Origin: Alphaproteobacteria bacterium
GTDB lineage: Bacteria > Pseudomonadota > Alphaproteobacteria > Paracaedibacterales > JAKBAR01
Length of the DNA: 13,858 nt
Assembly (NCBI GenBank): GCA_019745755.1
Contig: JAIESS010000102.1
Location: forward strand, 1 to 13,858
Direction: 5' to 3'
The position numbers were made by a program, and so were the translations under genes. Each line of letters begins with the position of its first letter. The stretch's first letter is position 1. The notes beneath the pieces were generated by a model. The model was not told where the DNA came from, made no database searches, and worked only from the letters and a program-made list of their open reading frames with translations. Positions 1 through 6,235 of the stretch are shown piece after piece.

Positions 1-48
1 GCGTGTCGCATCGGGTTTGAGGATGGACAGAGTTTGTTGCGTTGTCAT
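1..48 (-). CDS. ndk: nucleoside diphosphate kinase, N-terminal fragment
   Basis: Only the first 16 codons are in the window; the gene runs off the left edge. They read MTTQQTLSILKPDATR, which matches the opening beta-strand and the KPDA motif of nucleoside diphosphate kinases. The family transfers the gamma phosphate of ATP to other (d)NDPs in the cytoplasm through a phospho-histidine, which lies outside the window. I chose the ATG at 48 because a GAGAA stretch lies just upstream at a usable distance. An in-frame ATG at 57 would add three residues but has no visible ribosome binding site. The gene lies downstream of the exported HAD-like gene on the same strand but is separated from it by a hairpin terminator, so it probably has its own promoter. 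Identification rests on a short but very characteristic segment. Confidence 0.85.
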   Translation of the reverse strand, partial: MTTQQTLSILKPDATR

Positions 49-79
49 TGTTCTCATTTAAGTTAATGGATAATGAATC

Positions 80-109
80 ATTATTACTACGGCATAACAA
101 TTTTCTCAA
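80..109 (-). promoter_or_regulatory. candidate sigma70-type promoter for ndk
   Basis: On the minus strand TTGAGA (104-109) and AATAAT (80-85) are separated by 18 bases; each matches the consensus hexamer at 5 of 6 positions. The pair lies between the upstream gene's terminator and the ndk start codon, where an ndk promoter would be expected. It is a pattern match only, in A+T-rich DNA where chance matches are common. Confidence 0.4.
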
Positions 110-126
110 GGGGAATGGTAAAAGAT

Positions 127-149
127 AAGAGAGGGGGCTTCCCTCTCTT
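127..149 (-). terminator. intrinsic terminator of the exported HAD-like gene
   Basis: A perfect 9-bp inverted repeat (AAGAGAGGG / CCCTCTCTT) with a 5-base loop lies 22 bases after the stop codon of the 172-1230 gene. On the minus strand the stem is followed by ATCTTTTACC, a short U-rich tail. On the plus strand it is followed by CTAATTTT, so it might work in both directions, but no plus-strand gene enters from the left within the window. Confidence 0.75.
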
Positions 150-171
150 CTAATTTTAAGTCTGTCCACTA

Positions 172-1230
172 TTACTGTTCTGTTTTCTCAACCAGATCAA
201 ATAAAAGCCTAAGCTCATTCATTAAGGCATCAGGAACTTTAAGTTCATTCTCAAATTGTGTGTGATGTACTGTGTATACATTTACTGTCTGATTATCTTC
301 CTTAGGGATAAAATATTTTTCTAAGGCAGCGACTATTTTTTTACGAAAAGGATTAATGGCGTACTGAAGGCTATTATCTGTAAAAATAATTGTTGTGCTG
401 TGAGGTGGAATATCTTTCGCTAAAACCTCTGCCTTATCCTCTCCTAAAGATCTATCGGGGCTAAGATAGCGATAAATACCAATATTTAATAATAAAGAAT
501 TTTTGTGAAAAGTATTGGGAAAACCTGATAAAACAGTGATATAGGCTATATTTTTTGTGTGCGTTATTAGTGTGTCATGCAAACTTTTATCAAGAATCTG
601 GTAGTTTTGGGTGACTCGGCCACTCAATTCAAGTTTTTCCCAGGCATTTGTGACATCTTCTAATGTCTTTTCTTTATAATGTGGATCCGTTCTACCCAAA
701 GCGTTCAGAGCTTCTGTAAAATACTCACTGTATGTTCTTAGATAGTCTGCTGTTCCGGCCAGAGGGAAAGAATGTTTTCCGTCAACAGTGCTGATATTAC
801 GTGCAATCGTGTCATCAAAATCAATGGCTTTTGTCATGTTATTAGTCTGACTAAAAAGTTCTCCTAAATCGGAAAAAGAAGCGATGGTCATGTTATCGTG
901 AAGGATAACGTGCGCTTTATTAGAGCTAAGTGTTTTCTCATTAAAATAAGGGTTGTAAGAGAGGCTTAGAGGGCTGTTTGGTGGTGTTCCATGTTCATCT
1001 TCATCGCTTTCGATGGGGAGTGTTCCTTCATCCGAAGTATAGCCGTTTGATTTTTTTGAATCATACTCTTTATCGATAATATAAAAAGGGGATGTTGGTG
1101 GTCGGGTATCAAAAAGTGTTTTTGAGATTACAACCCTATGGATTTCTTCCTCAAGAGGTGTTGAGTCCTTCGCACTGTCCATAGCATATAACGAGGAGAA
1201 TAGAAAAAATATAAATAGAAAAATAAACAT
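172..1230 (-). CDS. exported HAD-like protein (DUF2608-like)
   Basis: A 352-residue protein with an N-terminal signal peptide: a very hydrophobic stretch at residues 1-14 and a likely cleavage site after SSLYA (residue 16). Residues 64-86 are acidic, Ser/Pro-rich low complexity. From about residue 132 it shows the order of HAD-superfamily motifs: motif I DFDDT (D137, D139, T141, nucleophile and general acid), a motif II-like ITVLSG (S235), a motif III lysine (K266 in GEDKAEVL) and a motif IV-like IIFTDN (D285). This arrangement resembles the DUF2608 family known from Legionella and other intracellular bacteria; the family name is an inference from motif order. The predicted activity is Mg-dependent phosphatase-like, outside the cytoplasm. 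The ATG at 1230 has an AAGGA binding site 7 bases upstream (1238-1242). The gene has its own promoter candidate and terminator, so it is probably monocistronic. Substrate unknown. Confidence 0.75.
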   Translation of the reverse strand: MFIFLFIFFLFSSLYAMDSAKDSTPLEEEIHRVVISKTLFDTRPPTSPFYIIDKEYDSKKSNGYTSDEGTLPIESDEDEHGTPPNSPLSLSYNPYFNEKTLSSNKAHVILHDNMTIASFSDLGELFSQTNNMTKAIDFDDTIARNISTVDGKHSFPLAGTADYLRTYSEYFTEALNALGRTDPHYKEKTLEDVTNAWEKLELSGRVTQNYQILDKSLHDTLITHTKNIAYITVLSGFPNTFHKNSLLLNIGIYRYLSPDRSLGEDKAEVLAKDIPPHSTTIIFTDNSLQYAINPFRKKIVAALEKYFIPKEDNQTVNVYTVHHTQFENELKVPDALMNELRLLFDLVEKTEQ

Positions 1231-1260
1231 AGTATAATCCTTATTCTATATATTTCGAAT

Positions 1261-1289
1261 ACAATAAAATTCTATGTGTAAAGTGTTAA
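1261..1289 (-). promoter_or_regulatory. candidate promoter for the exported HAD-like gene
   Basis: On the minus strand TTAACA (1284-1289, 5/6 to TTGACA) and TATTGT (1261-1266, 4/6 to TATAAT) are 17 bases apart. The site is about 30 bases upstream of the start codon, and its -35 hexamer overlaps a perfect TTAA-N7-TTAA element. Pattern match only. Confidence 0.4.
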
Positions 1290-1300
1290 TTTTTCGTTAA
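1286..1300. promoter_or_regulatory. CtrA-type box TTAA-N7-TTAA
   Basis: TTAATTTTTCGTTAA is a perfect match to the TTAA-N7-TTAA consensus of the alphaproteobacterial response regulator CtrA. It lies in the divergent region between the exported HAD-like gene and rel and overlaps the -35 hexamer proposed for the former. It agrees with the box upstream of flgB at 13 of 15 positions. In such A+T-rich spacers a chance match is quite possible. Confidence 0.35.
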
Positions 1301-1398
1301 AAATAGTATTAATATAGAGTTATTGTTACGGCTCTCTTGCTTTTCATAGCTTCTTTTGGCAGAATGTGTGTAATGTATACTATCCGTATAGTCACTGT

Positions 1399-3555
1399 AT
1401 GATTCGTCAATTTGAGCTTATCCAACGGCTCAAAAGTTATTGCCCCGATATGGATGAGGAGCTCATCAATAAGGCGTATGTCTTTGCGATGAAGGCCCAT
1501 GGTTCCCAGGTGCGCGCATCGGGTGATCCGTATTTTTCCCATCCCTTGGAAGTGGCGGGTATCTTGGTGGAAATGCATCTTGACCCGGCGTCCATTGTGA
1601 CAGGGCTTCTTCACGATACGGTGGAGGATACTCTTGCAACATTGGAGGATATTCAAAAACTTTTTGGTGATGAGATTGCCCGCCTTGTGGATGGCGTGAC
1701 GAAGCTGTCACGGCTTGAGCTACAATCCGAAGAAACAAAACAAGCAGAAAATTTCAGGAAGCTCGTTCTTGCTATGTCGACGGATATTCGCGTCCTCATT
1801 GTAAAACTCGCTGATCGTCTCCATAATATGCGGACACTCTATCATGTGGATGATGGTGCGAAACGACGCCGTATTGCCCGTGAAACCATGGAAATATATG
1901 TGCCCTTGGCGGAACGTATTGGTATGCAGGGTGTGAAGGATGAGCTTGAAGATCTTGCCTTTGCCACCTTAAATCCAGAAGCGCGTGAATCCATCTTAAG
2001 CCGTCTTCGCTACCTTCATGAGACCAGTGATAATCAGGTGGAGACTATTTTATTTGAGCTTCGAAAAGTTCTTGATGAGCATCATATTACCGCCTCTATC
2101 TCAGGGCGGGAGAAAACGCCTTATTCTATTTGGCGCAAAATGCACATGAAAAATGTGGCCTTTGAACAGCTTTCGGACATTATGGCGTTTCGTATTGTGT
2201 GTGAGGCTATTCCCGAGTGTTATCAAATTTTGGGTATTTTGCATAATGCATACTCGGTTATTCCTGGGAAATTCAAGGATTATATGTCAACGCCAAAGGC
2301 GAATGGCTACAGCTCCCTGCACACATCCCTTATTGGCCCGCTTAATCAACGCATTGAAGCGCAGATTCGGACCAAAGAAATGCATGCTGTGGCGGAGCTT
2401 GGCGTCGCAGCGCACTGGCAATATAAACAAGGCGCATCCTTGGATGGAAAGCAATATGCCTGGCTCAGAGGGCTTCTTGATATCCTTGAGCATACAAGCA
2501 ACCCTCAAGAATTTTTGGAGCATACAAAACTGGAAATGTTCCAGGACCAGGTTTTTTGCTTTACGCCCAAGGGGGACGTCATCGCTCTTCCCAAGGGAGC
2601 AACTACCATTGATTTTGCCTACGCGCTCCATTCCCAGATTGGCGATCATACCATTGCAGCCCGGGTGAATGGGCGGCAAATGCCCCTTCGTACTATCCTT
2701 CATAACGGTGATCAAGTTGACATTGTTACATCAAAAACACAAAATCCTTCTCCTACCTGGGAACGCTTTGTCGTTACGGGAAAGGCACGGGCTTGTATCC
2801 GACGCTTTACACGACAACAACAAAAAAATCAGTTCCTTGAGCTTGGAAAGTCCCTTCTTCATAAAGCTTTTTCAAAGGAACACATTGACTATACGGAAGA
2901 CAATCTCAAAATAGCCTGTGAGATTTTTCACTATACCCAAGCGGATGACTTGATTTCTGATGTAGGCCATGGTCACCGTACGGCAAAAGAAATAGCTCAA
3001 AGTATCAACAACAAACTTAAAAACACAACGACAGAAGCATCTCTTGATGAAAAAATTGAACAAAAGTTTGATGAATCCAATGCGACAATCAAAAAACAAA
3101 AGGTGGATACAAAAATGTCCATCAAGGGTCTTATTCCCGGTATGGCGCTCCATTATGCGGGATGCTGCCATCCTATTCCTGGGGATAAGATTACTGGCCT
3201 TGTTGTAACGGGGAAGGGTGTAACAATTCATACGGTGGATTGCGCCCTTATGGCTGATTTTGAGGAACCTGAGCGTCTTCTTGATCTGAGCTGGAATGAT
3301 CACTTGGATGATACATCCCGTTTTGTGGCGCGCATCCTTATTACCTTTGTAAACCGTCCTGGAAGCCTTGCCCATATGACGACAATGATTTCAAAGCAGG
3401 GTGGTAACATTGCAAATCTCAAAGTTACTCACCGTACGCCTGAGTTTTGGGATGTTTTTGTTGATGTGGAGATCAAAGATCAACATCACCTTGATGCTAT
3501 TATTGCAGGTCTGCGCACAGTGCCTGTTATTTCTCATGTGGAACGGGGGAAGTAA
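1399..3555 (+). CDS. rel: bifunctional (p)ppGpp synthetase/hydrolase (Rel/SpoT)
   Basis: A 718-residue long RSH protein that makes and degrades (p)ppGpp in the cytoplasm during the stringent response. Domain order is complete. The HD hydrolase domain has H48, H72-D73, E76-D77 and D139, at the spacing of the Rel metal site. The synthetase domain has LSDI (D260), the NGYSSLHT loop (Y304) and EAQIRT (E320). The TGS domain starts at about residue 385 (FCFTPKGD). A Cys-rich segment (AGCCHPIPGD) and a C-terminal ACT domain (PGSLAHM to NIANLKVT) follow. With both catalytic sites intact, it is predicted to be bifunctional. I chose ATG 1399 because homologues start MxRQxEL; an upstream in-frame GTG (1366) would add 11 residues of no family resemblance. 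There is no obvious Shine-Dalgarno. A TATACT at 1376-1381 would give only a short leader. 142 bases separate it from flgB. Confidence 0.96.
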   Translation: MIRQFELIQRLKSYCPDMDEELINKAYVFAMKAHGSQVRASGDPYFSHPLEVAGILVEMHLDPASIVTGLLHDTVEDTLATLEDIQKLFGDEIARLVDGVTKLSRLELQSEETKQAENFRKLVLAMSTDIRVLIVKLADRLHNMRTLYHVDDGAKRRRIARETMEIYVPLAERIGMQGVKDELEDLAFATLNPEARESILSRLRYLHETSDNQVETILFELRKVLDEHHITASISGREKTPYSIWRKMHMKNVAFEQLSDIMAFRIVCEAIPECYQILGILHNAYSVIPGKFKDYMSTPKANGYSSLHTSLIGPLNQRIEAQIRTKEMHAVAELGVAAHWQYKQGASLDGKQYAWLRGLLDILEHTSNPQEFLEHTKLEMFQDQVFCFTPKGDVIALPKGATTIDFAYALHSQIGDHTIAARVNGRQMPLRTILHNGDQVDIVTSKTQNPSPTWERFVVTGKARACIRRFTRQQQKNQFLELGKSLLHKAFSKEHIDYTEDNLKIACEIFHYTQADDLISDVGHGHRTAKEIAQSINNKLKNTTTEASLDEKIEQKFDESNATIKKQKVDTKMSIKGLIPGMALHYAGCCHPIPGDKITGLVVTGKGVTIHTVDCALMADFEEPERLLDLSWNDHLDDTSRFVARILITFVNRPGSLAHMTTMISKQGGNIANLKVTHRTPEFWDVFVDVEIKDQHHLDAIIAGLRTVPVISHVERGK

Positions 3556-3634
3556 TAAGAACGCCTCATTCATCACTCTATTTCTTGTGATAAATATTTC
3601 ATCCCGGTAAATTTTTCCTTTAACATCGCCTTTT

Positions 3635-3649
3635 TTAATCTTTTGTTAA
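3635..3649. promoter_or_regulatory. CtrA-type box upstream of flgB
   Basis: TTAATCTTTTGTTAA matches the CtrA consensus TTAA-N7-TTAA perfectly. It ends five bases before a candidate -35 hexamer of the flgB-flgC-fliE operon. CtrA is known to drive early flagellar operons in alphaproteobacteria, so both position and target make biological sense. Binding is inferred, and the A+T-rich background makes the match less telling than it looks. Confidence 0.5.
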
Positions 3650-3654
3650 TACTT

Positions 3655-3684
3655 TTGCGTCAAAAATGAGAAAAGGTCGATAAT
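3655..3684 (+). promoter_or_regulatory. candidate promoter of flgB-flgC-fliE
   Basis: TTGCGT (3655-3660) and GATAAT (3679-3684) are separated by 18 bases. A start about 7 bases after the -10 would put the transcript 5' end around 3691, only some 7 bases before the flgB ATG, leaving no room for a ribosome binding site. The CtrA-type box immediately upstream suggests activation from there. Confidence 0.45.
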
Positions 3685-3697
3685 TTTAGTAAAATTT

Positions 3698-4054
3698 ATG
3701 GCAAACAATATTGCAAAAGGTTTGGGGATTTTTAACACAAATCTCATCAAATTATTGACCCATAAAATGAGTTATTTGCAGGCATCTGCCTTTGAAACAT
3801 CACGCAATGTATCCGCTGCGGATATTCCAGGGGTACGCCGTCGTGAGGTAAAACCTTTTGATAAAGTCATCAAAAAAACAGCACATGGCATTGAAATTCA
3901 CCTATCACAAAGCGACGTTACGAATACTCATGAGCATATCAATCGTGAAGGTGAGGTCTTGAATTTGCAAAACATCGCCATGGAATATCAATCACTGATC
4001 CATGTCTACAGGCGCTATCACGAAATGATTCGCCTTGTTATTGGACGCGGTTAG
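3698..4054 (+). CDS. flgB: flagellar basal-body proximal rod protein FlgB
   Basis: A 118-residue protein, slightly shorter than usual for FlgB. It is a structural subunit of the proximal rod in the periplasm, exported by the flagellar type III system rather than by a signal peptide. The N-terminal half has the expected layout: a hydrophobic helix, then HKMSYLQASAFETSRNVSAADIPGVRRREV. This corresponds to the family's NiAN-TPGY region but with clear departures from it. The C-terminal helix (LNLQNIAMEYQSLIHVYRR) fits the rod-protein amphipathic pattern. Identification is strengthened by flgC and fliE following on the same strand, 18 and 22 bases apart. The ATG lacks a Shine-Dalgarno, and the candidate promoter suggests a very short leader. 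Confidence 0.85.
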   Translation: MANNIAKGLGIFNTNLIKLLTHKMSYLQASAFETSRNVSAADIPGVRRREVKPFDKVIKKTAHGIEIHLSQSDVTNTHEHINREGEVLNLQNIAMEYQSLIHVYRRYHEMIRLVIGRG

Positions 4055-4072
4055 GAAAGGGTATAAAATAAC

Positions 4073-4501
4073 ATGTTTGGCTTTTCAACACTTCAAAAAA
4101 TTCTTCATGTTGCTTTTTCAGGCATGCAAGCACAAAAGGAACGGCTGCTTGTTGTAGCACAAAACCTTGCGAATGCTGGCACACGTGCCCCTTCTCCGGG
4201 TATGAATCCGTACCAACGTAAAACCGTGAGCTTTGGCACTGAACTTGATCGTAAACGCGGCATTGAAGTTGTCAAAGTCAAAAAAGTGGGCCGCGATTCT
4301 ACGCCCTTTCCTGTGATTTATAGTCCAGGAGATCCTGGCGCCGATGAAAAGGGGTATGTCCTTGAAACAAACGTTAAATCCCCCGTAGAAATGACAGATG
4401 CCATGGAAGCCAAACGAGGGTATGAGTCAAGCCTTAAAGCCTATGAGAAAGCCCTTTCTATGCAGCAAGACGCCATTAGCTTGTTACGTGGTAAGGCCTA
4501 A
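4073..4501 (+). CDS. flgC: flagellar basal-body rod protein FlgC
   Basis: A 142-residue proximal rod subunit. It has the family's N-terminal signature (SGMQAQKERLLVVAQNLANA followed by a Thr/Pro-rich turn and NPYQRKTVSF). It also has the middle motif YSPGDPGADEKGYV and the C-terminal EMTDAMEAKRGYESSLKAYEKA helix, typical of FlgC. Length is normal for the family. The start is preceded by AGGAAAGGG about 11 bases upstream, beginning right at the flgB stop, so it is translated from the same message. Together with FlgB and FliE it builds the rod segment attached to the MS ring. The FlgC match is much closer to the family than the FlgB match. Confidence 0.94.
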   Translation: MFGFSTLQKILHVAFSGMQAQKERLLVVAQNLANAGTRAPSPGMNPYQRKTVSFGTELDRKRGIEVVKVKKVGRDSTPFPVIYSPGDPGADEKGYVLETNVKSPVEMTDAMEAKRGYESSLKAYEKALSMQQDAISLLRGKA

Positions 4502-4511
4502 AATGAACGCT

Positions 4512-4517
4512 AAGGAG
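4512..4517 (+). promoter_or_regulatory. ribosome binding site of fliE
   Basis: AAGGAG lies 6 bases before ATG 4524, the optimum spacing. It decides the start: a TTG at 4521 directly in front of the ATG would be only 3 bases from the site. It is the strongest Shine-Dalgarno seen in the flagellar cluster. Confidence 0.8.
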
Positions 4518-4523
4518 TAATTG

Positions 4524-4871
4524 ATGGTATCGCCTATTATGCAAAATTATGCCAACGCGGCACGCCTTGGGGGGAAGGCAGCAAGCCCTCAAACTCAGTC
4601 AGACGGAGATGTTTTTGACGCCTTTAAAAAGACAGAAACTCCTTTTAAGTCAGAGCTATCATCCGTTGTGGGATCCGTGACGGGCGGCCTTAAACAAACG
4701 GGAGCTGCGGCAGAGCATAATATTACAGCCCAAATCATGGGGGTTGGTAACACAGAAAAAACCGCCATTGCCCTTAATGAACTGGGAACACACATGGAAA
4801 TTGTCTCCCAAGCCCTTCGCATCATGATCGAAAAAATCAATGAACTTACCACACGCACCATGGGAGGCTAA
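4524..4871 (+). CDS. fliE: flagellar hook-basal body complex protein FliE
   Basis: A 115-residue protein in the normal size range of FliE, the adaptor between the MS ring (FliF) and the rod. The first 60 residues are Ser/Thr/Gly-rich and poorly conserved, as usual for the family. The C-terminal half has the expected helical pattern: an NTEKTAIALNELGTHMEIVSQ helix, then ALRIMIEKINELTTRTMGG, aligning with the family's VRNKLVEAYQEIMRM end. The match is loose, so the call leans on position: last gene of the flgB-flgC-fliE order common in alphaproteobacteria, 22 bases after flgC. The operon ends here, with a strong terminator about 60 bases downstream. Confidence 0.85.
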   Translation: MVSPIMQNYANAARLGGKAASPQTQSDGDVFDAFKKTETPFKSELSSVVGSVTGGLKQTGAAAEHNITAQIMGVGNTEKTAIALNELGTHMEIVSQALRIMIEKINELTTRTMGG

Positions 4872-4928
4872 GAAGAGTCAAGAAATTTCTTTATGGTAAC
4901 ACGTTCTAAGTCAGGAAATTTTTTGCAT

Positions 4929-4968
4929 AAAAAAGCATCCCCAGTGTGGTGACAGGAATGCTTTTTTT
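4929..4968. terminator. bidirectional intrinsic terminator between fliE and the RGG-protein gene
   Basis: AAAAAAGCAT (4929-4938) pairs with ATGCTTTTTT (4958-4967). After one C-A mismatch two more G-C pairs follow, with a loop of about 13 bases. The A-run on one side and the T-run on the other give a U tract on both strands. It therefore serves the flagellar operon reading right and the exported RGG-protein gene reading left, whose stop is at 4994. Confidence 0.85.
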
Positions 4969-4993
4969 GATAAAATTTTAGAGGCCCCCTTAC

Positions 4994-5443
4994 CTAGCTG
5001 CTGCCGCCTCTTCTGTTGCTGCCCCCACCGCGCTTGCCACTGCTTCCACCGCGTTTGCTATCAGTTGTATCGTGTGTATTGATTGTTTGGTGTTCTTTTA
5101 TTTTTGCATGATCATCGCGCGTTAGTCCTCGGCTGTTACTGCCACCGCGACTACTGCTTCCACCGCGCCATGTACGTGATGGGGTATAGGACGGTGTGTA
5201 AGGGTTTTCATCACTCAAATCGTCTACACTACTTTCTTCGTTATCATCAATGGTTTTTTTTTGTATGGGTGTTGTTGTTATATTTTCTTGGTCGAACCAT
5301 TCATAGGGGGTATAGGATTGGAGTGCGTGGCGTTCTTTTGCAAAATGATCGCCCGGCATAAGCCCTTCTACACCACCACTTGCTACAAGAGCTGTCGAGG
5401 TAAAGAGAGATGAAAGACAAAGAGTTTTTAAATATGCTGTCAT
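4994..5443 (-). CDS. small exported protein with Arg-Gly-Gly/Ser-rich tail
   Basis: A 149-residue protein I do not recognise. Residues 1-22 form a signal peptide (Lys6, hydrophobic core, likely cleavage near VAS). The middle (about 40-90) is polar, with an acidic stretch (DDNEESSVDDLSDEN, 67-80) and PYTPSYTPSRTW. Two clusters of RGG/SRG repeats follow: residues 93-106, and the C-terminal end from 131 to 149 with RGG at 131, 138 and 145. The tail is basic and probably disordered. The repetition shows in the DNA too: the same 15 bases occur at 5039-5053 and 5153-5167. A GAG six bases upstream is a weak binding site for ATG 5443. It lies about 100 bases after lolD on the same strand, with its own candidate promoter. 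Function unknown; RGG tails elsewhere bind RNA or other polyanions, which here is only an analogy. Confidence 0.7.
   Translation of the reverse strand: MTAYLKTLCLSSLFTSTALVASGGVEGLMPGDHFAKERHALQSYTPYEWFDQENITTTPIQKKTIDDNEESSVDDLSDENPYTPSYTPSRTWRGGSSSRGGSNSRGLTRDDHAKIKEHQTINTHDTTDSKRGGSSGKRGGGSNRRGGSS
5039..5167. repeat. 15-bp direct repeat inside the RGG-tail coding region
   Basis: ACTGCTTCCACCGCG occurs at 5039-5053 and again at 5153-5167. Related CCACCGCG copies lie at 5028-5035 and 5142-5149. Each encodes part of an RGG-Ser unit on the minus strand. The pattern suggests the two tail clusters arose by duplication of a short coding unit and may vary in copy number between strains. Confidence 0.6.
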
Positions 5444-5478
5444 AGAGGACTCACTGTTAAGGTGTTGCTTACATGGTC

Positions 5479-5506
5479 AGTATAATTTTAAACAAATTGC
5501 ATTAAA
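5479..5506 (-). promoter_or_regulatory. candidate promoter for the RGG-tail protein
   Basis: On the minus strand TATACT (5479-5484, 5/6 to the -10 consensus) has TTTAAT (5501-5506) 16 bases upstream as a weak -35. The predicted leader is about 30 bases. It would let the gene be expressed apart from dcd-lolC-lolD. Confidence 0.35.
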
Positions 5507-5545
5507 AGAAGAAAGGGTATGCTGTTGCAAAAAAATCCAGGCTGA

Positions 5546-6235
5546 TTAAACATCTCTATTGACGAGCACACCGTCTTTTAGATGAACTTGCCGGGTCATT
5601 TTTTTTGCAAGGTCCATGTTGTGAGTTGCAATGAGAGCTGCAACATTTTTTTCTCGTGCCAGAGCTTTAAATGCATCAAAAACAATGTCAGCTGTGTGGG
5701 GGTCTAGGTTGCCCGTGGGCTCATCAGCAATAAGTACTTTGGGGTTATTAGCAAGAGCACGGGCGATGGCAACGCGTTGTTGTTCACCTCCGGATAGTTT
5801 ATATGGGCGATGTTTGAGGCGATGGTTCATATTTAGTTTTATAAGGAGTTCTTCAGCGTAGATTGTTGCTTCCTTTTTGTTTTTTCCTGCAATGAGCTGT
5901 GGCATCATGACATTTTCCAGGGCCGTAAACTCTGGCAAAAGGTGGTGTGCCTGATACACGAATCCTGCATAAAGGCGGCGCAATTCCGTGCGTTTAAAAT
6001 CACCAAGGTCAGAACCAGATTGTCCATCCATAGTTACTATCCCAGAACTTGGTTGCTCTAGAAGTCCTGCAATTTGAAGGAGTGTACTTTTTCCGGCACC
6101 ACTGGGGCCCACAAGAGCAACAAGCTCTCCCGGTTTAATAATCAGATTAATATCACGCAGAACGTGGATGATCTCACCACCTTGGGTAAAGTCATGTTTC
6201 ACATGGGTTAATGTAAGGCACGGTGTTGATATCAT
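5546..6235 (-). CDS. lolD: lipoprotein-releasing ABC transporter ATP-binding protein LolD
   Basis: A 229-residue ABC ATPase. It powers release of outer-membrane lipoproteins from the inner membrane to the carrier LolA, working on the cytoplasmic side of the LolC-type permease. All nucleotide-binding motifs are intact: Walker A GPSGAGKST (43-51), Q-loop Q95, signature LSGGEQQR (147-154), Walker B KVLIADEP (166-173, catalytic E172) and switch H205. The segment YQAHHLLPEFTALENVMMP is the typical LolD/MacB-type sequence after the Q-loop. The start codon overlaps the lolC stop in an ATGA, so the two are translationally coupled, as expected for subunits of one complex. Length is normal. No clear terminator follows. 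Confidence 0.95.
   Translation of the reverse strand: MISTPCLTLTHVKHDFTQGGEIIHVLRDINLIIKPGELVALVGPSGAGKSTLLQIAGLLEQPSSGIVTMDGQSGSDLGDFKRTELRRLYAGFVYQAHHLLPEFTALENVMMPQLIAGKNKKEATIYAEELLIKLNMNHRLKHRPYKLSGGEQQRVAIARALANNPKVLIADEPTGNLDPHTADIVFDAFKALAREKNVAALIATHNMDLAKKMTRQVHLKDGVLVNRDV

Noticed and set aside
1366..1398. GTG start for Rel giving 11 extra residues
   Set aside because: Homologues begin at the MxRQxEL position, and the extra residues show no family similarity; the GTG also lies upstream of the best -10 hexamer.
2872..3375. 167-codon open frame on the minus strand inside rel
   Set aside because: It is antisense to the conserved C-terminal regions of Rel, with a random-looking composition.
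5028..5170. Spaced CCACCGCG repeats considered as a CRISPR-like or regulatory array
   Set aside because: The repeats are in frame within the RGG-tail coding sequence, with irregular spacing, and are explained by repeated Arg-Gly-Gly-Ser codons.
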